Source: RFSX01 sp964591455 (lineage in GTDB: Bacteria > Bacteroidota > Bacteroidia > Chitinophagales > Saprospiraceae). From it: a DNA stretch of 64,000 bases. Positions 25,722-35,064 of the stretch are shown here, in pieces. Where the stretch lies: positions 1-64,000 of the forward strand of contig CAZQDZ010000018.1 of NCBI GenBank assembly GCA_964591455.1, written 5' to 3'. A model generated the notes under the pieces. It was not told where the DNA came from. It searched no databases and saw nothing but the letters and a program-made list of their open reading frames with translations. Position numbers and translations under genes: made by a program. Each line of letters begins with the position of its first letter. Positions within the stretch are counted from its first letter, which is position 1.

Positions 25722-27197
25722 ATGAATTTTAAAAGTCCTCCTCATCCACGATTTTTTTTTACAGTTCTTGTTTTCTTTTATCTATTGGTACATCGTCCAG
25801 ACATTTCCAAAGATATTATAGGCAGACATAATTGGAGGCAATCTCAGACAATGTGGAATATCAGGAATTTTGCCCGTCATGATGGTAATATTCTCAACCC
25901 CCGCGTGAGTCATTACAATACCCCAAACGGTACAAATTTATACAGGTACGAATTTCCAATAATGCAATGGGCTATGGGAATGTCCCAGAAGCTAGTTGGA
26001 GAAAATATTCTATTTGTTCGCCTATTTACCTTTCTTATCACTACTATTGGTTTGATTGGGTTTTATAAAATGTTAGTGCTTATAGGAATTAATGGTTGGC
26101 AAGCATTACTAGGTGCCTACTTCTATCTATGGTCTCCGATAATTTACTATTTCAGTATTAATCCAATCCCAGACAATTTGGCTTTAGCTGCAAGTGTATG
26201 GTATCTATACTTTATAAAAGCATATTGGTCTAATAGTGAAAGAAGACATCTCCTCAGTGCTTGTCTCCTCTTACTGCTTGCCACCCTTTCTAAGCTCCCT
26301 TTCCTTATGTTTTCGATTGTGAGTATTTATCTCTTTTTCAAAGAATTTATTCTATCTCAAAAAAGAAATTCTAAAGAACTGATCAGATATTGCCTTATGC
26401 ATCTCATACTATTTCTGCCTGCGTTAACATGGTATTTGTGGGTAATGCCGGGCTGGGGAGGCAATGATATAACCAGAGGCATCTTCGCCAATAACATGGA
26501 TCATAAGATGTTTAGAGACATTTTGGGATATCATATTAGCACAATGTTTCCTCTTAGAATATTATACCCTTCCGTACTAGTGTTTTTCATACTTGGCATT
26601 GGTGCAATCAGAAAGGAGAGACTTCGAGCAGGATGGATCATCGCTTTGGCTTCAGTCACTTTTATTTATTTAGCACTCCAATTCAATACCATAGGCAAGG
26701 ACCATGATTATTATATGATGCCTTTCTTACCATGGATGTTTGTTATCGTAGCTATAGGGTTAAAACCATTAATAAGGTCAGAAAACGTATTTAAAAAAGC
26801 ATTTTTATACATTATGATCTTATCGGCCCCGATTGTGTCCTACATTACATGCAAAGATTTCTGGACAGTGGAAAAATCATTTTTCAACAAGGATGCTTAT
26901 ACTTATCAATCTGAGCTAAAGTCTGCTGTGCCTGATGAGGCAATTTGTATAATCGCTAATGATCGCTCAAAATTTATCTTTTCATACTTGATAGATAAAA
27001 TGGGGTACGTATTTCATGATGATCAGCTACAAATACTATGGATTGAAGATATGATAATGAATAAAGGCGCTAAGTACTTATATACAGATTCAAGAGTAAT
27101 CGAAGAGGAGGAAGGTTTTCACAAAGTAATTAAAAGGCGTATCATGGAGAGAGGGAGTATCAGCGTATATGAATTAGCTGATTTGAATGAGAGATGA
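25722..27197 (+). CDS. Membrane glycosyltransferase, GT39/ArnT-like (GT-C fold)
   Basis: A 491-residue polytopic protein with about ten membrane helices. The first periplasmic loop has IIGRHNWRQSQTMWNIRNFA, a pattern seen in GT-C enzymes that use lipid-linked sugars. The soluble C-terminal tail starts near residue 385. The class is clear, but the sugar and acceptor are not. It stands alone on the plus strand upstream of the polyprenyl diphosphate synthase gene, whose product could feed the lipid carrier. That link is inferred. Confidence 0.8.
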   Translation: MNFKSPPHPRFFFTVLVFFYLLVHRPDISKDIIGRHNWRQSQTMWNIRNFARHDGNILNPRVSHYNTPNGTNLYRYEFPIMQWAMGMSQKLVGENILFVRLFTFLITTIGLIGFYKMLVLIGINGWQALLGAYFYLWSPIIYYFSINPIPDNLALAASVWYLYFIKAYWSNSERRHLLSACLLLLLATLSKLPFLMFSIVSIYLFFKEFILSQKRNSKELIRYCLMHLILFLPALTWYLWVMPGWGGNDITRGIFANNMDHKMFRDILGYHISTMFPLRILYPSVLVFFILGIGAIRKERLRAGWIIALASVTFIYLALQFNTIGKDHDYYMMPFLPWMFVIVAIGLKPLIRSENVFKKAFLYIMILSAPIVSYITCKDFWTVEKSFFNKDAYTYQSELKSAVPDEAICIIANDRSKFIFSYLIDKMGYVFHDDQLQILWIEDMIMNKGAKYLYTDSRVIEEEEGFHKVIKRRIMERGSISVYELADLNER

Positions 27198-27316
27198 TTC
27201 CTTCTATTCTCTTGCTAAAAATCTATATCATTGTCATCTGTAATTTTTCTAAAGCAGTATAATTTGAATTCCACTCCCATTTTTCGCGAAAATCTTCTAA
27301 TAGACTAGGGTACCTC

Positions 27317-28294
27317 ATGTCACAAAAAACCATAGACATTATAAAGGCTCCAGTAGCTGAAGAACTCAAGGGTTTTGAAAGCCATTTTCGCCAATCTATG
27401 AAGTCCAGCGTGGCACTGCTAGACAAAATCATGTACTACATTGTCAAGCGTAAAGGCAAGCAAATAAGACCAATTATGGTTTTTCTAAGTGCAAAGATTT
27501 GGGGAACACCTTCAGAAAGTACTTTTAGAGCGGCTTCATTTATAGAGTTACTACATACGGCTACCCTAGTACATGATGACGTAGTAGATGACGCTTACCA
27601 AAGACGTGGATTCTTTTCTATCAATGCTTTATGGAAGAATAAAATTGCGGTGCTTGTCGGGGATTACCTTCTGAGCAAAGGGCTATTACTTGCCTTAGAG
27701 AATAAAGAATATCAGCAATTACATATCGTATCCACAGCTGTCAAGAACCTGAGTGAGGGTGAATTATTACAAATAGAAAAGGCGAGAAAACTAGACATCG
27801 AGGAAGACATATATTTCGAAATAATAAAGCAGAAAACAGCGTCTCTTATCGCTTCTGCCTGTAGTGCAGGTGCTGCATCTGTAATAGACAATGAAGATCA
27901 TATAGAACAGATGCGATTATTTGGAGAAACGCTGGGGATAGCCTACCAAATTAAAGACGATTTATTTGATTATGGAGATCAGGCAGTGGGCAAGCCACGC
28001 GGCATCGATATCAAAGAGAAGAAGATGACTTTGCCACTTATCTATGCCTTAAATCAGTCTTCAAAAAAAGAAAAGAAACACATCATAAGAAGTATTCGTA
28101 AGAAGAGTACTGATCCCAAAGTCGTCAGAGAAGTTATCTCATTTGTAAAGGAAAAAGGAGGGATGGAATATGCCGCTAACATTATGAAACAATATCGAGA
28201 TAAGGCGATGAAATTATTAGATGGATTCCCAGCTGGGCCAGGCATCGATAGTATGCGCTTATTAGTAGATTTTGTAATAGATAGAAAAAAATAG
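27317..28294 (+). CDS. Polyprenyl diphosphate synthase (IspA/IspB family)
   Basis: A 325-residue all-helical trans-prenyltransferase that builds polyprenyl diphosphate, for menaquinone side chains or similar. The first aspartate-rich motif is HDDVVDDAYQRRG (D87, D88, D91) and the second is KDDLFDYGD. GKQIRP supplies diphosphate-binding residues. Length and motif layout fit long-chain (octaprenyl/heptaprenyl-like) enzymes, but chain length cannot be read from sequence with confidence. Its stop codon lies inside a terminator hairpin shared with the opposite strand. Confidence 0.94.
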   Translation: MSQKTIDIIKAPVAEELKGFESHFRQSMKSSVALLDKIMYYIVKRKGKQIRPIMVFLSAKIWGTPSESTFRAASFIELLHTATLVHDDVVDDAYQRRGFFSINALWKNKIAVLVGDYLLSKGLLLALENKEYQQLHIVSTAVKNLSEGELLQIEKARKLDIEEDIYFEIIKQKTASLIASACSAGAASVIDNEDHIEQMRLFGETLGIAYQIKDDLFDYGDQAVGKPRGIDIKEKKMTLPLIYALNQSSKKEKKHIIRSIRKKSTDPKVVREVISFVKEKGGMEYAANIMKQYRDKAMKLLDGFPAGPGIDSMRLLVDFVIDRKK

Positions 28295-28322
28295 GCAGTC
28301 TGAAATCAATCAGACCGCCTAT
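28287..28322 (-). terminator. Terminator between convergent genes
   Basis: ATAGGCAGTCTGA pairs with TCAGACCGCCTAT (one mismatch). A six-T run follows on the minus strand, so it best serves the minus-strand fragment at 28344-28880. The stem overlaps the polyprenyl synthase stop codon. Confidence 0.75.
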
Positions 28323-28343
28323 ACATATCTTAGAAGATTCTAA

Positions 28344-28889
28344 TTACTTCTTGATTATATTGTAGGTACTCCTTTCTCTTATGCCTTCTGCTCTTAGTTC
28401 CATGATATAATTTCCAGAACCTTGGAGTGGTGTCATATCGTAGGTATTAGTCCCAGGAGATACACTGAATGTTGTGACCAACCTGCCATTAATATCATAG
28501 ATTTGGGCATCCAATTCTCCATTCTCGTTATCGATAGAGAATGATTCATCGAACGGCATAGGATACACTTTCACAGGAGCAGCCAGCTCAGGTGTATGAT
28601 TATTACTTGGCTGATCAAATTCAAATCGCAAATTGTCTACGAGAAAACCATAGTCATTAGGATTGTCTACTGTCATAGTATCACTATCTACTAGCAATAG
28701 CAGAAACATAGTGTCAGCAGGAACATTATTCATATTATCTTCTATATCCAAAGTAAATTCTGTATATCCGATTTCTGCATCTGCGATGAGTTGTGCGCTA
28801 CCAAATCCAGAGATATTATCTATGTCCGCTTGTGTTTGGGGAATTGCCGAACTATCATTGAAGAATATATTAACGGTCAAAGTGTCTGT
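28344..28889 (-). pseudogene. 5'-truncated T9SS cargo protein
   Basis: The open frame encodes about 180 residues with no ATG start and no signal peptide. It begins right after in-frame TAA and TAG codons (the only start-like codon is a TTG at 28880). The body is a secreted-type beta domain ending YGFLVDNLRFEF. A T9SS type A sorting domain follows from about residue 95: VKVYPMPFDESF, AQIYDINGRLVTTF and GNYIMELRAEG. A protein headed for T9SS needs a Sec signal, so this is most likely the tail of a decayed gene. Confidence 0.7.
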
Positions 28890-28990
28890 CTAGGGAATTT
28901 AAGTCTCATCATATTTAATTCCAAATATAATGAACAGGATTCTGTCTTAAATTCTGGAAGGCTATAGGAATGACAATATATAGTAAAGCA

Positions 28991-29536
28991 CTACGGTAGT
29001 AACCAATCGTATAATATATCTAGATTGTCATAGCTCTTCACACCAACCTTCTCCTCCTCTCCTCCTTGTACGACCAGCCCTACCCCATCGCCATTTGGCA
29101 ACCTATCCAATCTATTGAAATCAAAATCAGTGATATCAAGATATATGGTACTTCCCATTATGTCCAAAGAAGAAAAGTCGCCTAACAGTTTTTCTGCTAC
29201 CTCATTATACTTGATAATATAGTTACCATTGGGTAATCCGTTCTTGACCTCAGAGGGTGAGGTCCTGAAAAAAGCTTCATTAACAAGCGGTAGGCTGGAA
29301 TATATTGTACTTAGAATATGTCCATCTATCGCTTCCATTGGGTCAAGACTATTGGACTCTATCAGTGTTTTGGGACCTTCCACCCATGAAATTATTTCTT
29401 GTATTGTATCCCAATGAATTTCGTAATCGGAATTTGAAATCATATTGTAGCTGAGATAATCTACTCCCCAAGCTGCAAAATAACGGGCATCTGTAAGGTT
29501 AGTAATGTTCTGAGCTATTACTTTTTTGGAGAGCAT
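28991..29536 (-). CDS. Divergent TrpF-like (phosphoribosylanthranilate isomerase-like) protein
   Basis: A 181-residue cytoplasmic protein. The start, KKVIAQNITNLTDARYFAAW, has the layout of TrpF (KICGITN, then DA and an aAGaD-like WGVDYLSYNM). The later TIYLDITDFDF and GLVVQGG recall its final barrel strands. The catalytic cysteine of the KICG motif is replaced by glutamine or asparagine. True tryptophan biosynthesis activity is therefore doubtful, and no trp genes are near. It follows the tandem MCFFCG genes on the same strand by 23 bases, so it may act with them. Confidence 0.55.
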   Translation of the reverse strand: MLSKKVIAQNITNLTDARYFAAWGVDYLSYNMISNSDYEIHWDTIQEIISWVEGPKTLIESNSLDPMEAIDGHILSTIYSSLPLVNEAFFRTSPSEVKNGLPNGNYIIKYNEVAEKLLGDFSSLDIMGSTIYLDITDFDFNRLDRLPNGDGVGLVVQGGEEEKVGVKSYDNLDILYDWLLP

Positions 29537-29559
29537 GGCGGTAAGGTATTATCTGCAGA

Positions 29560-30036
29560 CTATTTCTTTTCGACAAGCTCTGCCTCGGACAGCAAATACA
29601 TGAGCCTGTTTATATCATCGTCGTTTAGGGTTAGCTTACCTCTTAAAACCACTTGCTCTGCACTATATTCTACACCTTCTATAGCTTCCACCTCCATGAC
29701 AGTCTCTGGACCAGCGCCACCACAGAAAAAGCACATATTATATGGGAAGGCTGATAAAATAAATTCTTTGTGTGATTTGTATCCTTCTACAGGAATGATG
29801 TACCCCTTGACTTCGACAGTCTGGCCATCTAGTTTTTTGATCGGTTCACTAAAGACAGGAATATCTATTTTGAATCCCATCAACTCATCGTACTTCTTCT
29901 TATAAGTAATCTTACCTAAGGTCTTCCAGAGGCTTTTCCTAGGGACCGTATTATCTACCTCATCTACTTGCCCAAAAATGCTGAGCGACATGCCAAGTAA
30001 TAGTGGAAGTAATAAATATTTAATAGACTGATTCAT
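29560..30036 (-). CDS. Exported protein with MCFFCG motif, DUF3299-like (copy 2)
   Basis: A 158-residue protein with a signal peptide (about 1-22, KYLLLPLLLGMSLSIFG). The mature part reads LDGQTVEVKGYIIPVEG, then FILSAFPYNMCFFCGGAGPE with a conserved CxxC, then an OB-like end (VVLRGKLTLNDDDINRLMYL). The GYxxP and CxxC layout resembles DUF3299, periplasmic proteins sometimes linked to metal handling; the family call is tentative. The gene before it encodes a clear paralogue, 14 bases away, so the pair arose by duplication and probably acts together. Confidence 0.75.
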   Translation of the reverse strand: MNQSIKYLLLPLLLGMSLSIFGQVDEVDNTVPRKSLWKTLGKITYKKKYDELMGFKIDIPVFSEPIKKLDGQTVEVKGYIIPVEGYKSHKEFILSAFPYNMCFFCGGAGPETVMEVEAIEGVEYSAEQVVLRGKLTLNDDDINRLMYLLSEAELVEKK

Positions 30037-30050
30037 TTTTTCTATTTATC

Positions 30051-30512
30051 TCATTTCTTAAGGACTTCTACAAGAGAAGCATCCGTCAGTGTATAGATTA
30101 ATCCCGTAGGATCTCCTTTTTGTATATTCAGCATACCCTTGATAACGACCTTATCAGAGGTATAATCTATTTTTTTGTCATTCTCAGTGAAAACTTGCAT
30201 CGCCGATTCTGGGCCTGCTGCTCCGCAAAAGAAGCACATGTTCTGAGGGTATCTTGAGAACATAAAATGGGATTGCGCGGCTTTGACATCTAAGGCAATA
30301 ATGTATCCTCTGATTTCTATTTCTTTTCCATCCAAGGTCGCTGCAACGGCTGTAGGTGTGGCTGTTTTGACCACCATACCCATCATATCATCGAATTTGC
30401 TTTCTAAGTGCACCATAGCCAAGGTCTGCCAGTGATCTGGCGCCCTGTCCTGACTCAGTAATGGCTGAAGTGCCATAAAAAATACCAGTATTATGTAACT
30501 TAGAATCTTCAT
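30051..30512 (-). CDS. Exported protein with MCFFCG motif, DUF3299-like (copy 1)
   Basis: A 153-residue protein with a signal peptide ending near LLSQDRAP. It shares with the next gene the layout DGKEIEIRGYIIALD, FSRYPQNMCFFCGAAGPESA and VVIKGMLNIQKGD, so both are one family. The two cysteines of the MCFFCG motif are the only obvious functional residues: a metal site or a redox pair is possible. It starts a three-gene run with its paralogue and the TrpF-like gene, with gaps of 14 and 23 bases. Confidence 0.75.
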   Translation of the reverse strand: MKILSYIILVFFMALQPLLSQDRAPDHWQTLAMVHLESKFDDMMGMVVKTATPTAVAATLDGKEIEIRGYIIALDVKAAQSHFMFSRYPQNMCFFCGAAGPESAMQVFTENDKKIDYTSDKVVIKGMLNIQKGDPTGLIYTLTDASLVEVLKK

Positions 30513-30614
30513 GATATAATAAGTGACCCTAAAAATGCAAAATATGTAACCATAAGTGGGTTAAACTTTTGCTAATTGTCTGGTTACCTTACAATTACCT
30601 TATTCAGGTGATAC

Positions 30615-32537
30615 CTACAGTAAACCATTGAAGTATTCTACAAAGCTTTCCACAGTCTTACTTCCTTGATCACCTTGTTCGCCTTGAAGCCTCACTGAGA
30701 CGGCCTTATCTGCGATTTCCTTTTCACCGACAATCAGCAGAATCGGTATCTTTTTGAGCTCATTATCTCTGATTTTCTTGCCAATGGTCTCATTTCTTTC
30801 ATCTACAAATCCTCTGATATCATGACGGCCAAGTTGTGTTTTTACCTCTTCACAATAAGGCAGGAATTTATTGTCCACTGGAATCAAAACGTACTGCTCT
30901 GGCGTCAGCCAAAGCGGGAATTTGCCTGCTGTATGCTCTATTAGAATAGACATAAAGCGCTCCATAGAACCAAAAGGCGCACGGTGAATCATGACAGGAC
31001 GATGGGCCGCATTATCTGAGCCTATATACTCCAAACCAAATCTCTCTGGTAAATTGTAATCCACTTGTATAGTCCCTAGCTGCCAGCGTCTACCGATGGC
31101 ATCCTTAATCATGAAGTCTAGTTTAGGACCATAGAAGGCAGCCTCTCCTAGCGCTGTTGTTGTGGTCAAATCCACTTCCTTTGTCGCCTCTATAATGGCT
31201 GACTCTGCTGCTTCCCAATTTTCATTAGACCCAATGTACTTTTCGGGGTTGTCTGGATCACGAAGTGAAATCTGTGCTGTAAAATTGTCAAAGCCCATCT
31301 TACTTAGCACCTTGGTCGTTAAATGTAGGACCTCTAGAAATTGCTCTTTGAGCTGTTCCGTAGTACAAAAAATATGGGCATCATCTTGAGTAAATCCACG
31401 TACTCTGGACAACCCATGAAGCTCTCCACTCTGCTCATACCTATATACTGTACCAAACTCCCCAATCTTAAGTGGTAATTCCTTATAAGACCGAGGCCGG
31501 TGTCCGAATATTTCACAGTGATGGGGGCAATTCATCGGTTTGAGTAAAAACTCCTCACCTTCTCTTGGTGTCTGAATCGGCTGGAAGCTATCTTCTCCGT
31601 ATTTGGCGTAGTGTCCTGAGGTAACATATAAGTCCTTGCCTCCTATGTGAGGCGTTACTACCATTTTATAACCTAACTTCTCCTGCTCCTCCCTAAGAAA
31701 AGCTTGTAATCGCTCTCTAACTTGTGTCCCCTTAGGTAACCATATCGGTAATCCCGAGCCCACTCTTTCAGAAAACATAAAGAGCTCCATCTCTGCGCCT
31801 AACTTTCTATGATCTCGTTTCTTAGCTTCCTCCAGCATGTGGAGATATTCCTTGAGTTCCTTTTGCTTAGGGAAAGTAATGGCATAGAGCCGAGTCATCT
31901 GCTTACGTTTCTCATCTCCTCTCCAGTAAGCCCCTGCCAAGCTCATCACCTTTATGGCCTTAATGTATCCCGTATGCGGTATATGCGGACCTCTGCAGAG
32001 ATCTGTGAAGTTGCCTTGCTTATAGAACGTAATCGACCCATCCTCCAAGTCCTGAATCAGCTCTATCTTATATGGGTCTTCTTTTTTTGTAAAATAATCC
32101 AATGCCTCTGCCTTAGATACCGCCGATCTATCAAAGGTGTTTTTCTGTTGTGCCAACTCCAACATCTTCTTTTCTATCTTCTCAAAATCTGCTGGCGTCA
32201 ATACCGTATCACTTGTATCTATATCATAATAGAAGCCATTCTCTATTGGCGGACCGATGCCAAACTTGATATTAGGGTACAAGGCTTCTAATGCCTCTGC
32301 GAGTAGGTGTGCCGATGAATGCCAGAAAGCATACTTACCCTTATCATCTCTCCAGGTATGTAATACCAAAGTTGCATTCTCTTGCATAGGCCTGTTGGCA
32401 TCCCAGTGCTCCCCATTGACTGTGGCAGAAAGAACATTCCTTGCCAATCCTTCGCTTATAGATAAGGCGACATCCATTGCTGTGGATCCTTGTTCTACTT
32501 GTTTGATGGTGCCGTCTGGTAAAGTGATATCTATCAT
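30615..32537 (-). CDS. thrS: Threonine--tRNA ligase
   Basis: A 640-residue class II synthetase. It has an N-terminal TGS domain (about 1-60, with MDVALSISEGLARN) and a second editing domain (about 70-240, HSSAHLLAEAL and the LCRGPHIPHTGYIKA stretch). The catalytic core includes the zinc-binding cysteine in MNCPHHCEIF and motif 2 around GTVYRYEQSGELHGLSRVRG. The anticodon-binding domain ends the protein (QYVLIPVDNKFLPYC, ILLIVGEKE). Full length and all motifs are intact. Confidence 0.97.
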   Translation of the reverse strand: MIDITLPDGTIKQVEQGSTAMDVALSISEGLARNVLSATVNGEHWDANRPMQENATLVLHTWRDDKGKYAFWHSSAHLLAEALEALYPNIKFGIGPPIENGFYYDIDTSDTVLTPADFEKIEKKMLELAQQKNTFDRSAVSKAEALDYFTKKEDPYKIELIQDLEDGSITFYKQGNFTDLCRGPHIPHTGYIKAIKVMSLAGAYWRGDEKRKQMTRLYAITFPKQKELKEYLHMLEEAKKRDHRKLGAEMELFMFSERVGSGLPIWLPKGTQVRERLQAFLREEQEKLGYKMVVTPHIGGKDLYVTSGHYAKYGEDSFQPIQTPREGEEFLLKPMNCPHHCEIFGHRPRSYKELPLKIGEFGTVYRYEQSGELHGLSRVRGFTQDDAHIFCTTEQLKEQFLEVLHLTTKVLSKMGFDNFTAQISLRDPDNPEKYIGSNENWEAAESAIIEATKEVDLTTTTALGEAAFYGPKLDFMIKDAIGRRWQLGTIQVDYNLPERFGLEYIGSDNAAHRPVMIHRAPFGSMERFMSILIEHTAGKFPLWLTPEQYVLIPVDNKFLPYCEEVKTQLGRHDIRGFVDERNETIGKKIRDNELKKIPILLIVGEKEIADKAVSVRLQGEQGDQGSKTVESFVEYFNGLL

Positions 32538-32692
32538 CGCTTATGCTTATTTGGATGTCAAAGTTACAGATATCATATGGTATAGGATAGTAATATGTAA
32601 ATTAAGGCAAGGAGAATAATCGCTTCTTATTCAGAATACTAGTAATCAGCTATCAATTACATATTGTTATCTTAGTAAATACAATCGCTGCC

Positions 32693-33823
32693 ATGAATAA
32701 AATGAAGCTTCTTCTACTGTTAATTACGATATCTAATTGTTTGAATGCAAACCATCTTATTGGAGGTTATGCTACTTATCGAATCTTGGAAATAGACACC
32801 CTAAATGATGAAACAGAGATAGAATTCACATTTAGATTATATAGAAATCTGAACAATACAGGTGCTACATTAGATCGTGTTATTGAAATGGGCATCTTTC
32901 AGGTGATGAATGATATTACTGGAGAATATTCTGTCTTTGAATCATTCGGCATTGGACTTGAGTCAGTGAATGTAGTAGACTTAGGAATCAACAATGTCTC
33001 TATTGAATTTGGGGATTACATTTTTAGAACTAGGTTAGAGCATGGCAGCGACTACCTCCTTAGTTTCCAGCGTTGTTGTAGACCAGAGACTATCACTAAT
33101 CTAGCAATTGATGAACCTTTTGGTTTTGCAATTCAGCTGGAATTGACCTCCCAAGCATTAAATACACCTATTGAATCACCTCGTATTGAAGGTCATCCAC
33201 TAAGTATACATCTTCTAGGCAATACCTTAGACTATGAAATACCTTTAATGTATAATGACACCTTTGAGGTAATGACTAATCTTGCATCTGTTCTATCTGC
33301 TGGAGCTGTGCATCCAGACAATATTCAAGACTGTTGCGACTGTATTATACCAAATCCTAGAAATTGTCTCCCTCCTTATGATATGGCTGTGTATAATTCA
33401 AGCTATAGTGGAACAAATCCTTTTGGAGCCTTTAATGATGTTCTATATGAGGATAATGTTTTTAGTGGTGCATTTAATATTGGGGGTAAATTTCAATATG
33501 GGATAGAAGTTAACACCTACTTATCTGGAGAACTTCTGAGTAGGCAGTTAGTGGATCACACACTTGATGTGTTAACGTCTACCTCTACCAAAGAAACTGC
33601 GGAGAATAGTATAAGAATGTACCCCAACCCTAGCACTGATCATATTTATTTAGAAAATGCCGAAGGATACAGTTATCAGCTCATGGATTTATCAGGAAAG
33701 ATTGTCTCAGAAGGAATCACTCAGAATAAGCTTTATATACCAAACTTGAATGGACTCTATTACCTGAGGATATATTCTAATGAGGTGGAATCCGTTCAGA
33801 AGCTGGTTTTGAACTCAAAATGA
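32693..33823 (+). CDS. T9SS-secreted protein, SHIVGG-type N-terminus
   Basis: A 376-residue exported protein. A signal peptide (about 1-19) is followed by NHLIGGYATYRILEIDTLND. This matches the usual opening of large Bacteroidota surface proteins (SHIVGGE-type). Several cysteines follow (FQRCCRPET, QDCCDCIIPNPRNCLPPY). The last 75 residues are a T9SS type A sorting domain (IRMYPNPSTDHIYLEN, YQLMDLSGKIV, GLYYLRIYSNEVESVQKLVL). It is therefore cleaved and anchored or released at the cell surface; function is unknown. A weak terminator follows. Confidence 0.85.
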   Translation: MNKMKLLLLLITISNCLNANHLIGGYATYRILEIDTLNDETEIEFTFRLYRNLNNTGATLDRVIEMGIFQVMNDITGEYSVFESFGIGLESVNVVDLGINNVSIEFGDYIFRTRLEHGSDYLLSFQRCCRPETITNLAIDEPFGFAIQLELTSQALNTPIESPRIEGHPLSIHLLGNTLDYEIPLMYNDTFEVMTNLASVLSAGAVHPDNIQDCCDCIIPNPRNCLPPYDMAVYNSSYSGTNPFGAFNDVLYEDNVFSGAFNIGGKFQYGIEVNTYLSGELLSRQLVDHTLDVLTSTSTKETAENSIRMYPNPSTDHIYLENAEGYSYQLMDLSGKIVSEGITQNKLYIPNLNGLYYLRIYSNEVESVQKLVLNSK

Positions 33824-33878
33824 CCAAAGTATAAAATCTTACCCAGTTACTTCTCCAGCACTTGAAGTCTAATATATG

Positions 33879-33906
33879 GAGCCCTATCTTTGGGCTTCAA
33901 ATTTTT
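33879..33906 (+). terminator. Probable terminator
   Basis: GAGCCC pairs with GGGCTTC (wobble) across a short loop, then AAATTTTT. It lies 56 bases beyond the T9SS protein stop. Confidence 0.45.
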
Positions 33907-33932
33907 GAGACTTCATAAAATAGGTTAGTACC

Positions 33933-34766
33933 ATGCATATCTCTTACCTCGTCTTAGCCATCGCTTCGGTTTTTTTGCTCGGTTTGGGCTGGTTAATAGG
34001 CAAATCAATGACAAGTAAAGGGTTTGCCACCTGGAAAAAACAGTCGGAAGACTTGTCTAAGGAGAACAACAATCTTACTAAAAAACTAAAAAAGGAAACC
34101 AACCAAGTGGAATGCCACAGACAACGATCTGATGAGTGGAAGAGAGAATTTCAGGCCTTGACTCACGAGACGCAGCATCTGAAAAAAGATCAGAAGTCAA
34201 AATTGTCGGCTTTAGAAGAACAAATAGCACAACTTAGAAGTCAGTCAAGCCAATATAAGACCCAGGGCGAACGCATGGAGACAACCCGAGAGAAGCTCAA
34301 AAAAGAACATGAGAAGCTGAAGGAAAAATACGCCAGAGACGTATTAGCTGGAGAAAACTGGCGAACAGAAAGACAAAAGCTGGAAAAAGAACTTAAAAGC
34401 AACAGTTCTAGATTAGAAAAAATGACAGTCAGCAGCAATGACTATCAGAAGAAATATGAGAAACAAGCTGAGCAAATCAATCAAATCAGAGTTCTGGAGA
34501 GGGAGATGCGACTGCTCAAAACTAAACTTAACAAAGCTGAACAAGACTGCACTTACTGGGAAAAGAAGCATTATGATACACATCATGAGTTAGCTGAACT
34601 CAAAAAATCTACTGATATCACGGATGCAAAGTTCAAAGAATTAGAAGAGTTAAGAAAAGGGGATGCCATTCTGAGAGACAACTTAAAAGAACAAGTCGCA
34701 GAGTTTAAAACCAAGTTTGTTACGATTAATAACAAGTATAGAGACCTGATAAGTCAGAAGGTATAA
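33933..34766 (+). CDS. Membrane-anchored coiled-coil protein
   Basis: A 277-residue protein with one N-terminal membrane helix (about 5-24, VLAIASVFLLGLGWLIG). Nearly continuous heptad-rich coiled coil follows to the end (KKDQKSKLSALEEQIAQLRS, KLKKEHEKLKEKY, LEREMRLLKTKLNKAEQD). It is very rich in K, E and Q with no enzyme motif. Such proteins often have a structural role at the membrane or in cell division, but no specific role can be stated. It is alone on its strand with gaps on both sides. Confidence 0.75.
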   Translation: MHISYLVLAIASVFLLGLGWLIGKSMTSKGFATWKKQSEDLSKENNNLTKKLKKETNQVECHRQRSDEWKREFQALTHETQHLKKDQKSKLSALEEQIAQLRSQSSQYKTQGERMETTREKLKKEHEKLKEKYARDVLAGENWRTERQKLEKELKSNSSRLEKMTVSSNDYQKKYEKQAEQINQIRVLEREMRLLKTKLNKAEQDCTYWEKKHYDTHHELAELKKSTDITDAKFKELEELRKGDAILRDNLKEQVAEFKTKFVTINNKYRDLISQKV

Positions 34767-35064
34767 CTATTTAAGTTTAGCATATTACTTGTGTTAAACA
34801 AATTACTTATATAAATATTACCCTTTCTCAAATTCAAAATTTGTAATTACTGCCCTATATTAGCGTAGCCGAAAAGAAGTACTAGCTTTTAAAATAATCT
34901 GAACGGCCACGACATTAGTTGTGGCCTTTCCCATTTATAGCAACTATCTTTGCATCATTATTGCCAACCTGTCATTTAATTAGCTTCTTTTAAGAATCTT
35001 ATTCTACCCTATTTCGTTAGTATTCATGTATATATGAAAACCTGCTAACAGGAAATAAAGCAAT
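34767..35064. other. Intergenic region with a hairpin
   Basis: AT-rich, no coding sequence seen. GGCCACGAC (34905-34913) pairs fully, with one G-U, with GTTGTGGCC (34918-34926) around a four-base loop and is followed by TTTCCC. This is terminator-like, but 140 bases from the preceding stop. Confidence 0.5.

Noticed and set aside
28290..28323. Plus-strand terminator for the polyprenyl synthase gene
   Set aside because: The hairpin has no T-run on the plus strand; the T-run lies on the minus strand, so it was assigned there.
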